Shown here: positions 33,400 to 44,466 of the stretch, one piece after another
Layout of the letters: each line of letters starts with the position of its first letter
Position numbering within the stretch: position 1 is the first letter of the stretch
Assembly: GCA_963576785.1 (NCBI GenBank)
Contig: OY756139.1
Location: 2,356,001-2,420,000, forward strand
DNA length: 64,000 nt
Direction: 5' to 3'
DNA from: Chlorophyllum brunneum
Lineage: Eukaryota; Basidiomycota; Agaricomycetes; Agaricales; Agaricaceae
Made by a program: the position numbers and the translations under genes
The notes under the pieces: model-generated
Told to the model about the DNA's origin: nothing
Database searches by the model: none
Seen by the model: the letters and a program-made list of their open reading frames with translations, nothing else

Positions 33400-35127
33400 A
33401 TGCCCCAATCTCCTCTCCTTTCCGCCTTGACTGCCGGCCAGCCAGAGCACAAGCCTAATGGAATCAACACAACAGAGGCCATGTTCCAGCAAATCCTCCA
33501 GGTCCTCCACAAATCCGTGAGTGGCTCGCTACACACAGTGGTCCGACGAAATTCACAGCTCATCAGCAAGCCGAAATTGCTGAACTCAGACGCGAAACCA
33601 CGGAACTCCGTCTAGCCAATGCCAGCCTCGAGCGCCAGATTCGGGATGGACTTCAAGTATGTCATGCACGCGATTTTCCCAACACTGCGTACCAACAGCT
33701 TCACAGTACAACTACCACAACTCGCGCAACGGCACTCCTGGTTTCATGACTCCCGCCCCTCCTAGCCCTCAGCTTCGCGCAAAACTTTCGCCGTTCCTCT
33801 CACACACCATTCCCGCTCTCGCAGTTCAGGCTCCGGATCCTCTGTACCGTCCCTCACCTCTCGGGGACAATGCATTGACTGCTGTATCTCTTGGAACCCG
33901 GGATATCCCTGGGTTCTATGTCGTCATTCCCGCCGGCGGCGCAGGTACTCGCCTATGGCCACTCTCTCGAGAAGATCACCCCAAATTTCTACTTGACGTT
34001 ACTCTACAGGGCCGCTCCCTCATCCAGGCTACCTGGGATCGATTGATTCCCCTTACTTCGGCGGCACGTACCACGGTTGTGGCCGGTCCAGCTCATATAA
34101 CCTCTATCCGCGAACAGCTTCCGGAGCTGTTACAGGATAACCTTTTTTGCGAGCCTGGTCCGAAGGACTCTATGGCTGCCATCGGTCTTGCTGCCGCTGT
34201 TCTGGCAAAACGCAACCCCGAAGCCATCGTTGGATCTTTTGCTGCTGACCATATGATTTCTGGAGATGATGCTTTCCTTTCCGCAGTCGCCGAGGCCGTG
34301 GAAGTTGCTAAGAAAGATTACCTCGTAACGATCGGTATCGCTCCTTCCCACCCCTCAACAGGTTTCGGTTATATTCGTTTGGGAGAGAAACTCGGGATGA
34401 GAGAGGCTCCAAACGCTCGCCTTGTCTCAAGTTTCAAGGAAAAGCCTGATGCGAGGACGGCCGCATCATACATCGCCACTGGTATCTACCGTTGGAATGC
34501 TGGAATGTTTGTTACCAAGGCGACATTCCTCCTCCAACTTCTGAAAGAATACAACCCAGATCTTCACGACGGACTTATGAAAATTGCGGAGGTGTGGGAT
34601 GAAGGAGAGGCAGCCCGTGGACGCGTCCTTGGAGAAGTGTGGCATACGCTTGAGAAAATTCCCATTGATAATGCTGTCGCCGAACCTGCAGCTGCTCAAG
34701 GCCGTGTTGCAGTCGTTCCAGCCACCTTTGGTTAGTACTCCACCTCTTACGTGTCCAAACATCTAACGAATGATATTATGATGATTTCAGGTTGGGATGA
34801 TGTCGGTGACTTCTCTTCTTTGGCAGATCTCCTTCCTGCAGAGGCTAATCAGCCACGTGTGCTTGGAGACAACCACCTCGGTATGTGGTTCCATTTCTTT
34901 TCGGATTAATTAGTGAATACTGAGTTCTTCCTATAGTTCTGACCGAACAAGTAGCTGGTGGTATTGTTGTCCCTGGATCTGGCAGATTGATCGCATGTCT
35001 TGGTGTGGATGACTTGGTTATTGTTGATATGCCTGATACACTCCTCGTCACTACGCGTGCCCGTTCGCAAGAAGTCAAACGGCTCGTTAAGAAATGCCGC
35101 GACGCAGGGTGGAAACAGCTTCTGTGA
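33400..35127 (+). CDS. Bacterial-type mannose-1-phosphate guanylyltransferase with N-terminal coiled coil
   Basis: Five exons (33400-33516, 33567-33656, 33707-34730, 34791-34880, 34937-35127) give 503 aa. Residues about 30-70 form a charged coiled-coil (QAEIAELRRETTELRLANAS). The catalytic part from about residue 125 is ManC-like: VVIPAGGAGTRLWPLSREDH, then FLLDVTLQGRSLIQATWDRL, EPGPKDSMAAIGLAAAVL, FAADHMI, PSTGFGYIRLG, FKEKPD and YRWNAGMF, ending FGWDDVGDFSSLADLL. It makes GDP-mannose from mannose-1-phosphate and GTP. The wording is that of actinobacterial and related bacterial enzymes, not of the usual fungal Psa1/Mpg1 (which has a left-handed beta-helix end). The N-terminal extension has no counterpart in the bacterial proteins I know. 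Transfer from bacteria is inferred. Confidence 0.85.
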
Positions 35128-35509
35128 TTATGCTATAGTTGTTCGGACGGTTGCTTGACCGTGGTCTTGTTTCTCTCGTAGGATTAGGCTTTTGTTTAAT
35201 GGGCTTGTATGTGTTTCCAAGACAGACTATTGTATACCCGATGGTTTCTACACCCATCTGGGGATTTACCACTACCCTATCCGCGTATTAATGACTTTGA
35301 ATGCATGGGAAAGCCGGGTATGATCCACTTCCGTGGAAAGCGTGAGTTATTCAACGCTTCCTTCGACCATGCGTGGTGCTCCTCTTGGGCTTATTCAGTC
35401 CCTCAGCTCATAATGTCACCTGGCTCATCCATTGCTGGTCCTTCCCAGCCTCTCCTCCAGCCAAGTGCGTCCTGGGTCTCACTCCCCGCGAGTCGATGAA
35501 TTTAGCACC
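35128..35509. other. Intergenic region
   Basis: 3' end of the guanylyltransferase gene and promoter/leader of the permease gene. No independent gene seen. Confidence 0.5.
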
Positions 35510-37644
35510 ATGAACATTTCCAAAACAGACTCCAAATCCTCGGATTCCTATGGTGCAATCAACCAGGGCGAGACGCACTCTCCAGAGGATGAACAGCCAG
35601 ATATCCTTCCAGTTCCACCAGTGGACAAAGACAATGGAGCACTACGCCGAGGACTCTCAGCGCGCCAAGTTCAGATGATAGCAATAGCAGGCACAATTGG
35701 GACAGGCCTCTTCCTCGGCACAGGCAACTCCCTCGCCAAAGGTGGTCCAGCAAGTATGCTAATCTGCTACACCATTATCGGCTTCATCGTCTACGTCACA
35801 TTGCTGCTCCTTGGTGAAATGGCGACGCAATACCCTATCGCAGGATCATTCGGGACATACTGTGTGAGGTTTTTCTCCCCTTCGTATGGCTTTGCGTTGG
35901 CGTGGAATTACTGGTTCAATGATGCTGTTTCGGTCGCGGGTGATCTCGTCGCGGCGCAGTTGGTCATGTCATATTGGACAGAGTGGCATCCATGGGCGAT
36001 TGGCTTGATTTTCTGGATATTTTTGGTGAGTGTTAACGCCGTGCACGTCAGGGCATACGGAGAACTCGGTAAGTGCAATGATACTGTGATAAATAGAACA
36101 GTGTCACTTACCTGGTCAAATTCGCAGAGTATTGGCTTGCGTCATTGAAAATCATCGCAATCATCGTGTTCATCCTACTCGGTATTCTAGTAAATGTTGG
36201 TGTCAATAGTGAACATCGATACATTGGTGGAGAGAACTGGAGACTTCCTGGTGCCCCTTTTGTGGGAGGTTTTGGGGGGTTCGCTCGTGTTTTCGTAACC
36301 GCCAGTTTTGCGTGTACGTCACTCTCGTCTCCTTCGACCTTGTATATGGACCAAGTGCACCCTCTCAGATGGGGGAACGGAGAGCTTGGGAATCACTGCG
36401 GGCGAAACGAAAAACCCCTCCAAAAACATGCCCAGGGTAGTCAAGTTTGTGTTCTGGAGGTGCGTCTGTTCAGTTGTGTGGAAGCGTAGATACATACTGA
36501 GTCTCGTCCCAGAATCCTCATATTTTATATCATCAGCATCCTGCTGATAGGTCTTAATGGTGAGACACTATACATTCTTTCAGCCTGAAACTGACGTTCG
36601 ACAGTGCCATACACATATCCTGGTCTCTCCACACAGAGTTCCGTAACATCACCATTCACCATCGTTTTCAAACAGGTTGGTTCTGGTGAGTTCGAGTCTA
36701 TCTGATCGTAGTATTTTTCATGACACAACTCAAGCTGGTGCCGCATCATTCATGAACACCGTCGTCTTCACTTCCGTTATCTCTGCAGCAAATCATGCGC
36801 TATTTGCGGGAACCCGAGTGTTGTACGGTACGATCTCATTTACTCCGTGCCCTTGCTACTAATTAAGCTGAGTGATATGTTCCATAGGGCTCTCAGCTAT
36901 ACATCAAGCACCCCGCTTCTTTTCTTGGACTACGAAAAATGGTATCCCTTTACCCTCGCTACTGGCAACAAGCAGCATCAGTATCCTCTGCTTCGGAAGT
37001 AGCTATATCGGAAATGGTCAACTCTGGAATTGGCTGCAGAACCTTGTCGGTGTATCTAACCAGATTGCCTGGTTATCAATTGGTCTCGCAAGCTGGCGGT
37101 TCCGCAAGGCTTGGGTCAGACAGGGTCGTTCCCTGGATGATATGAAGTTCCGTGCTGCTTGGACATGGCCATGGGCGCCCTTTTTTGTAGTGCGTGAATT
37201 TCATATCACTCCGCTTCGCGGACTGTGTTAACCGATTCCGTACAGGTAATAACTGTTACCTGCCTGGTCCTCAGTGAGTGTCCCAATCCCTGAACACTTG
37301 ACATCTCTAATATAGATTCGTCAGTCCAGGGGTGGTCCTCGATATTCCCAGTGTTCGAACCGATTGATTTCGTCTCGTACTACATCCAGATACCAGTCAT
37401 GGTTGTCATGTACATCCTCTGGATGCTCATCAGACGACCAGGATCGAAAGCCTCTCCTGGAACCTCACAATCGAGGAGACTATGGTATAGCGACCTAGTG
37501 GACGTGAACACTGTGGATCTATCAAAGGACGAGTATCGGGATGAAGAAAGTGATAAGATAGACGATGAGACAAGAACCAATAGGATTACGAAGGGCAGTC
37601 TTGGAATAAGAATATTATGGAGGCTGTATTATTGGATTGTGTGA
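35510..37644 (+). CDS. Amino-acid permease (YAT/AAP family)
   Basis: A soluble acidic N-terminus is followed by ARQVQMIAIAGTIGTGLFLG, the first-helix signature with GTGLFLG, and about 12 membrane segments (GGPASMLICYTIIGFIVYVT; FGTYCVRFFSPSYGFALAWN; EYWLASLKIIAIIVFILLGI). The motif TESLGITAGETKNPSKNMPR and NHALFAGTRVLYGLS match the Gap1/Can1-type yeast amino-acid transporter family. About seven introns, for example 36069-36126, 36314-36379, 36459-36511 and 37191-37246, set by frame. The C-terminal tail after the last helix is acidic and hydrophilic (DLSKDEYRDEESDKIDDE). Uptake of amino acids by proton symport at the plasma membrane; specificity cannot be read from sequence. The exact splicing around 36560-36680 and 37250-37330 is tentative. 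Confidence 0.88.
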
Positions 37645-38179
37645 CCGATGGGCTCATGGAGGTAGGCCTTCGAACTTCTCTTTTGTACACATACTGAATA
37701 CATCATGATTCCAACGTAGGGTGACCTTCCGTTCTTGTCACGCACAATTTGTGACTATCCGACGATGACTTCCCGCAGGGTCCTTTTTGTACCTCGCTGA
37801 CTTTGTGTACCTCCCTTACCTTGCTACCCAATGATAGTCCCTCAAATCATCCACCAACCGAGAATTCCTGAGGACAACCCCACAGGAAAGTACACACTCT
37901 AGTCAACCAACACTTCTCGCTGGCTCCGCGAACAGCATCAGAAGCTGAAACACTGACATATCAAAACATGATTCTACTCATTGCACTCTACTTCTGATGC
38001 ATGATGTCAAGTTGTCCGGATTTCTGGGGTCGCTGCGACCACTACTATGAGGCTGTGTGCTTGCTGATGAGCCCTGAGAATGTGGCACAATCACGGGCCT
38101 TGACACAGCTCTTGAATACTGCCTACTGTGATGTCCAAAAGGTGCATACCGAATACGTTTCATTTACTGAAACTCTTCG

Positions 38180-39266
38180 TTCCTTCCTATCCTTCCCCTC
38201 GCTCGTTCTCTCGCTTTCAAAGACCCAGGCTGGGACTTTCGACTCCAATTCTGCACTGGTCCACGATCCCCCATCCCTCAGAAGCCTGATTGCATCATTG
38301 CCACTGTTGGCGCTGATATTTCCATTATTAACTGCACGGGTCAGCCATCGTCCTACCGTATCACGCGTGGGTGCGTGTTCCCCCCATAGTCAGCAATTTT
38401 TAGACATTCCGTCCACACAAAAGCCGGATCTAAAAGGGGAAGGTGAGAGCCATTACAAGTAGTCGGTGACGGCCCAGAATTTGTTGCTCCCTTCCTCGCA
38501 CATATCACTATCGCTGGTCGTAGTTGTCACTGTGTTTTTGCATACCTGGTATGTCCTCGCCTCTTTTGGATGCTGGCGACGAAGCTGATCACGGGCCTGC
38601 TCGTTCGTTAGACAATTATGTCGCCCGCTCATCCTGGACTTTCGATAACGCTCTTCTCACTGGGACATCTCTTGGTCACCCCCTTCAGCATTTCCAAGCC
38701 GCACGCTACTATTCGTCTCTTGATATTTGCTGTATTCAACACAGCCGTGTACGCCATGCCAACACCTGGGCTCAGCCCCACACAGCAAATTCGAATCGCC
38801 GTCAGAGAAGATGCTGGTGGGACTGCGGGCTCGGGTTCAAGTTCATCCACGAGTGTAAGTCCAAGTCCTAGTCCGGGTGTAAAGTCAAACTCAGGGGCGA
38901 GTCGATAGCTAACAAATACCCAACTAACTATCATGTTGAGTGGTGAGTTCACCTTGGCCTAAAACTCTGTCGCCATTGTAGAAAGTGTGACAAAAACCAC
39001 CAATTCTTTCATATTATTACATTCACTTTATATCTAGTCTGATCAACTAAATGACATCACAAACAGTTATAGGGTCCGTTATCCTCGCAATAATGGCAAT
39101 GATATTTCTGCGAAAGTGGTGGCAAAAGAAGCGGGCTATGCAAGCAGCGAAGTCGGAAAGGGAGGAGGATAGGCAGCCGCTGTCAGCGAGCTTCCAGCCC
39201 GGCGAGTTGCCTACGCTGCCATACTTGCCTGAAACGAAACCCTTTGCACCCCTGGGTTTAGCATGA
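38180..39266 (+). CDS. Putative single-pass membrane protein (gene model unresolved)
   Basis: Coding-like pieces on the plus strand do not assemble cleanly. A segment at about 38255-38370 reads PQKPDCIIATVGADISIINC in the middle, typical of secreted Cys-containing domains. The part at 38750-38880 is Ser/Pro/Thr-rich (GSGSSSSTSVSPSPSPG). An exon at about 39066-39266 has a membrane helix VIGSVILAIMAMIFL followed by basic RKWWQKKR and a soluble tail ending APLGLA. Together this resembles basidiomycete proteins with an extracellular domain, a Ser-rich stalk, one helix and a short cytosolic tail. Splice sites between the pieces are unsure, so the start and several joints are open. It could also be two genes. 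Confidence 0.35.
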
Positions 39267-40318
39267 CCCAGAGGCTGTCGAGTCTGGGGAGGTGGACTAC
39301 ATGCGGAGGCGTGCTTCTGTAATAGGGAGAGTCGAGGTCATGGGCGCTGACATGGACCAAAAAACCTAGGGCTTCACGGTTTGTTCGAAGGGGTGCGAGA
39401 ACGCTCGCTTAAACCAATACATTATATCATTATTCATTCCATTCAGGCGATAATCACATACTTATAAAACAGCCGTTTTCAATTTCACAAGATTCTTTTC
39501 TGTCTCGTTTCTGCGGAGTTCTGTATGTACTCTTACCTTGTTTAATGGATATCTCGGTTTGTCAGGACCCTGCAACCCGATTCATTGATCGACAGCGAGT
39601 ACCGAGCTCCAATCCAATGACCCAGACAACGACGTCGGCTCGGATTCCAGTCGTGCTATTTTCAAGTTGTGGGTCCCAATAAGTACGACACGCTGTGAAG
39701 ATATGCAGCGTAGCGCTACATTCGACCGTTCATTGATGGTTTATTGTCGACGATAACCTCTCAAGCCCCAAGCTGACGATACTCGTGCGAAAACGAGCAA
39801 CAGTGGTGAGTAGTCATTGCCAGGGGACCTTCCCTGTAGCTTGTCAGGTGGCCCGACACTCGCGAGTAGCGCCCTGTCAACTGAACAATAGTGTTTTCAG
39901 GAGAGGACTAAGCACAGAACGACGAACGTATTGTTTAAAATCCAGCCCAACTCATTAGTAGTTTCCGAAGAAGCTCCGAGCCGGACTATGTGTGTGTGGC
40001 TTGGGGGAGTTGCTCTCTGTGGCGTCGGATTCAGAGTTGAGTATACGATTGTCAAGACACGCACTAAAAATCTACGTCACCAGCCACTTCAGTTAGCGCG
40101 GTTAAACGGTCGTACACAAACGGAAGGATGAAGGTACAGCTACACAGGACCTTCATTGTCTAAACATGTTCACCTCGACAATTGTGGAGTGGCGTCAAGC
40201 TCTGTTGGAGGGCCCTTGCGCTTGTCCAGTATAAAGGAACTACAATTTGTTCCCCCCACATATCACCCATCTTCCCAACTCGATTGGCTTGATGACTCCG
40301 GTCCAAACGCCACAGACC
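39267..40318. other. 1-kb intergenic region
   Basis: No gene recognised. The downstream end carries a TATAAA box for the next gene at 40230-40235. Confidence 0.5.
40230..40235 (+). promoter_or_regulatory. Putative TATA box
   Basis: TATAAA lies 84 bp upstream of the ATG at 40319. Confidence 0.45.
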
Positions 40319-40733
40319 ATGCTGGTACTGCCCTATGTCCGTCTGCTGCTTTTGGGCATACTTGGGGCCTCTGTCCCTCTTGTCGACGCTAAAGGGAAAT
40401 CCGGGGGTAAATCGAAGGTCATCAAATTTACAAACAGCTCGGGGTATACGCAGTGTAAAGATGTATTCACGTAAGAAGTTGGGATTTCACGATGACCGAC
40501 CCAGATACTTACTATGTCCGACAGCAACCAGATTGTGGGATGTCCGAGTAACACCAAGAAGATAATTATCATTGTCACTGTCATCGGTGGAAGTACGTAT
40601 CTGACTGGAAATCGCGAACTGAGTAGGAAGCTAATCGGCTTGTCAAACAGTCCTTGTGTTGTTGGTCGTGGGTCTGCTTATCTATTGCCTTGTGAAGAAG
40701 CGACGCCGAGCGAAGAGCAGAAGCTTGCACTGA
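40319..40733 (+). CDS. Small secreted-type single-pass membrane protein, copy A
   Basis: Three exons (40319-40470, 40525-40592, 40651-40733) give 100 aa. A signal peptide (MLVLPYVRLLLLGILGASVP then LVDA) is followed by a short Lys/Ser/Gly ectodomain with two Cys (YTQCKDVFTNQIVGCPSN), one membrane helix (IIIIVTVIGGILVLLVVGLL) and a short basic tail (KKRRRAKSRSLH). Type I topology. No database family is recognised. Copy B at 41614 has the same plan, the same intron phases and a middle exon of equal length (68 nt), so these are tandem paralogues. Confidence 0.65.
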
Positions 40734-41613
40734 AGTACCTGCCGTGACTTGCGCCTAGAGGGAGGAATGTCCATCTGGGTATCTAGATTTCGTTTCTTTC
40801 GAGAAACAAGTTTCCGGTCAGGCTCACTCTAACACAGGTTATATCCGTACTGCAACTCATGAGTACTATCGTAATTTTGTATTGGCGGTGGTTATGTGTC
40901 TTATGCGCGAAATGAAACGTTCCGCCTGCCAATCGTCGGAACAGCTTTCCTTGATGCTAGATCACAGTAGCGTGATGACACAGTTAAAGGCATTCCGCTT
41001 CGATTAATGACCAGGCGTGCCACACCACGCCAAACGGAAAGGCACATTGCAGTACTGTTATGAGCAGTAATACCACGGCTGTTTGCCAGATACTGTAGGT
41101 ATTGCCTTGCGGTGATTCTCGGTAAGACCTGTCAGAAACCTGGCGGATGTTGATAACGGTCTGTAAAGTTTATTATCAGAGTGTAAACGCATGTTCCAGT
41201 TATCGCGTCTGTTCGTTCTTGCGACATAACATTGATGTAGATAAAACGCGGGGGATATGATCGACGTCCACAGCACAAGCTGAGAGTGTATACCACTCCG
41301 GGGTCTGAAACGGAGATGGATTTGCGGCGATCTGAGGTCGGGGAACAAGGATGGCTAAGACGGCAGTCACCAAGCTAGGAGCGATATACGTACAGTAGCA
41401 TTGACCTAATAGCACAGGTGGATGCATGCACTGGCCCATAGCATACCCCAATCATGTTTACCCCGAATTGTCTAAGCCATCCTGACCCTGTCGTCTTGGC
41501 GTGGCAGAAAGGGCGTATAAGAGCGCGCTATCGCCAGTTTAATCGTCTTGTAAAGCTCGTCTCCCTTCCTTCAATTTCTCTGTTCTGGGTCATACACTAG
41601 GTCTATAAACACA
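40734..41613. other. Intergenic region between the tandem small membrane genes
   Basis: No gene seen. A TATAAG at 41516-41521 sits about 93 bp before the ATG of copy B, matching the placement of the TATA box in copy A. Confidence 0.5.
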
Positions 41614-42183
41614 ATGCTAATAGCCTCTCATCTCCGTTTACTATCCGCGGCTCTCCTTGCAGCTTTCGTGCCCCTTGCTGGTGCCAAGGGTGGGGGTGGC
41701 CATGGTGGGGGTGGGGGGAAGAGTTCCTCAAGTAAGAGCGGCAGTGGCAGCAAAGCAAAGGGAAAAGTCACCAGGACGGTTATTATTGGTAGTGATGGAT
41801 CGAGGGAGACGCAATGCATAGATTCCCTGACGTGAGTTTATGTTACATCTTCAGGCTTACGCTTATGGCTGATGTCGATTCGGCAGAAACCAAGTTGTGA
41901 AATGTCCGTCTAGCAACAAGGCTGGGATAATCGCTGCCTGCGTCCTTGGTGGAGGTAGGTTCTCCGTGGGTCAACGAAGGAGGCCGACAGCTGATGAATT
42001 GCAGTGTTTGGTTTGCTGGTGATAGGCCTGCTCGTCTGCTGGTTCCTGAGGCGGCGTCGGGGGAAACGGCGACCAGGGACATCGAAGTGGCAGGGACTGG
42101 TTCTCCGGTGCAGAAGGGATACGAGCCTTTGGTGTCTGGCCCGGACGTTAGGAGGACCACGTGATCCAATTATATCTTGTTGA
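41614..42183 (+). CDS. Small secreted-type single-pass membrane protein, copy B
   Basis: Exons 41614-41831, 41887-41954 and 42005-42183 give 154 aa. A signal peptide (MLIASHLRLLSAALLAAFVP, then LAGA) precedes a Gly/Ser/Lys-rich ectodomain with a poly-Gly run (GGGGHGGGGG) and the same two-Cys motif as copy A (TQCIDSLTNQVVKCPSS). The helix is IIAACVLGGVFGLLVIGLLV, then a basic RRRRGKRR. The tail in this frame is Trp/Arg/Cys-rich and odd; the +1 frame over the same bases reads a more natural GSPVQKGYEPLVSGPDV and stops at 42164. Either a small extra splice, a sequence error or a frameshift separates the two options. Confidence 0.6.
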
Positions 42184-42220
42184 TGATACCCTGTATTGTA
42201 TTACACCATGTTCAACCACC

Positions 42221-44421
42221 ATGGATAACCACCATCGTCCCTCTGGACCGCGTCTCCCCCCAGTTCCCGTGCCCCCTGTCGCTCTCGCCATGGCCTCGTC
42301 CTCTTACAGCTCCCGCTCCAGTGGCCACTCATTTCTGACCCATAGTCGTCGATCCCTCAAGAGTCTTGACCGATTGCTTGGAGATGACCGCGACCCCAAA
42401 AAGCTGCAGAAGCTCGTCCACAAGCTTTATGAACAACTCAGGTTCGAGAAAGACCGTGCTGATCATGCGGATCGGCAAGCCTCCGAAGCCATCTTATATT
42501 TGAAGTCCATCTGCGAAGAGAAGCTACGTGCACTTCGGGAAATATCACGGTTAGAAGAGGAGCTCAAGTCCGTTTCTCCAGTAGCCGGCCTTGAACGTCG
42601 CAGCTGATATGGTGCTCATAGGTTGTATAAAATCCAATATGACCAGGCTCAGAAAGAGATTTATCGCGCCCAGGCCGTCCTTGAGGAGGTCGATGAGAAG
42701 CGCTTTCAAGCTGAGAAAGGGGCTGCGGACGCGAGATCTGCAGCCCGAAAAATCAGAGATGAAATCAACGTCATGAGGGCCCAGGAGGAAGGTCGACGAG
42801 AGGGTCTACAGGATGGATTTAAAAGAGGGAGGGAAATGGGCTACCAAGAGGGTTTGAGGATGGCGCAAGCTCACACACACTCTCAAGATTCCACGGGACA
42901 AGGGTCTACATCTCATATGCGGGCGGAAACCCAACCATCAGAGCTGCAAGCACAGCAACAGCACAGGCACTCTAGAGCTCCTAGCAACATTCCGTCAAGA
43001 CCACCGACGGTACCTCCACAGACGCCAACCTCACCCTCCATACCTCACCAATCTAGTATAATAAGCCATCCGATTCAGCCCATTTCAGATATACCAGAAG
43101 AACCGGAAATAATTCGTCCTCGCAGCTTCCAAGGTCCATCCACATCACCCCAGATGCCGATTTCCGCCATACCACCAGATAATTGGATACCCCGTCTAGA
43201 TGAAGATAATCGCATTCGAATCCCACCACCTTTCGAATTCAATCGCGCGCCGTCCCCGTCTCTTCTAGGGCCTCCTGAGAATGAAGAGCCAAAGATGATT
43301 CCTCCAATTACCACGAGTGTTCGGGCTAGTCATGGTCGCCGATCTAGTTCACCTGCTTCTGCATCAACAACACTTTCACAGATGGATATGATCACAGAGC
43401 CGTATCCCAATATTGGAAGGACGCCTATGAGCGTCATTCCCGAGTCCCTGAGCCAGGAAGGAAGTCCTGAGGCGCATGATGCAACCCTCCGGAAGCAACC
43501 TTCTCTCGTGAGTCAAGCTGCATGGGTGATCTGACTTTGCTCATGTGAGGAGATAGACTACACAATCGGTAAAGTTGATGTCTTTAGGGCCCACTGAACC
43601 CATCTACAGTCGACCACGTACGACTTCTGGAGGATCCTCAATCTCATATCAACCACGGCCCGTGATTCCGGAAGTTGATCATCGTGCCAGCATATCGACA
43701 GCCAGTACAGCACCGGGCATCACAGTTCGAGCCCCAGTACGTTCATTCTCCATTCTCCTAATAATACTCTGTAAAGGATTCATTTTCTGCCCTTTCCACT
43801 ATACAGTCCGTACTTGGCAACGCGGGCGCTGAAACCTCACGTTCAGGCCCAATCTATGGCAATCCAAACGTTTCTGAGTCGTCTTTCCTCCCGCCAATAC
43901 CCGAAGCTCGCTCCCCTCCGCTGAGTCCTGTCCAGTTATCGGGAATGCAGCACCAGCTGGGTGCAAATTCACCGATGTTTATGCGACGACAGATGCCCGG
44001 CGAATGGGGCCAGGGTCCTGAGAATACTTCAGGCGACAGCGCGAACCCACCCGTGATACCCCATCCTGATCTTTACACCAATCCGGATGATGACGAGGAA
44101 GCGGTATCATCGGGGATGGAGAGTGTAGACTCTTTGACCACACCTCCGGTGAGGCAACATAAGTTACCTAGTAAAGCGGGGAGTGTAAGAAGTGCTCTTT
44201 CTCATGATACCGAACGTGCAGCTGGCGCGGGTAGTTCTAGGGCTGGAGGGTCAAGTGGGGGTGCTGGGACTGGAAGTGCACTTGGTACCATCCCTGATGC
44301 GCAGTGGAATGATCTTGTGAGGAGCGCTCATCGTCCGCCTATTGGATTCCCGATGGCACCCTTTGGTGCGGGAAGTAGTGGCAATGCTACGAAAACGCCT
44401 TCCAGCAAGGGGAATAGATAG
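42221..44421 (+). CDS. Coiled-coil protein of unknown function
   Basis: Four exons (42221-42567, 42622-43507, 43575-43736, 43807-44421) give 669 aa. The Ser/Pro-rich N-terminus is followed by a coiled-coil of roughly 180 residues (from about LQKLVHKLYEQLRFEKDRAD to KIRDEINVMRAQEEGRREGL), then a long disordered Pro/Ser/Thr/Gln-rich region with SRPPTVPPQTPTSPS and ending in poly-Ser/Gly patches. The coil-plus-disordered layout is common in cytoskeletal or scaffold proteins of Agaricomycetes, but no named family is recognised. The ATG (accATGg) is only 37 nt after the stop of the preceding gene on the same strand. Confidence 0.75.
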
Positions 44422-44466
44422 TTGTAGGATGATTACATAAGAGAAAGCAAGTTGGCGCGATCTTCC

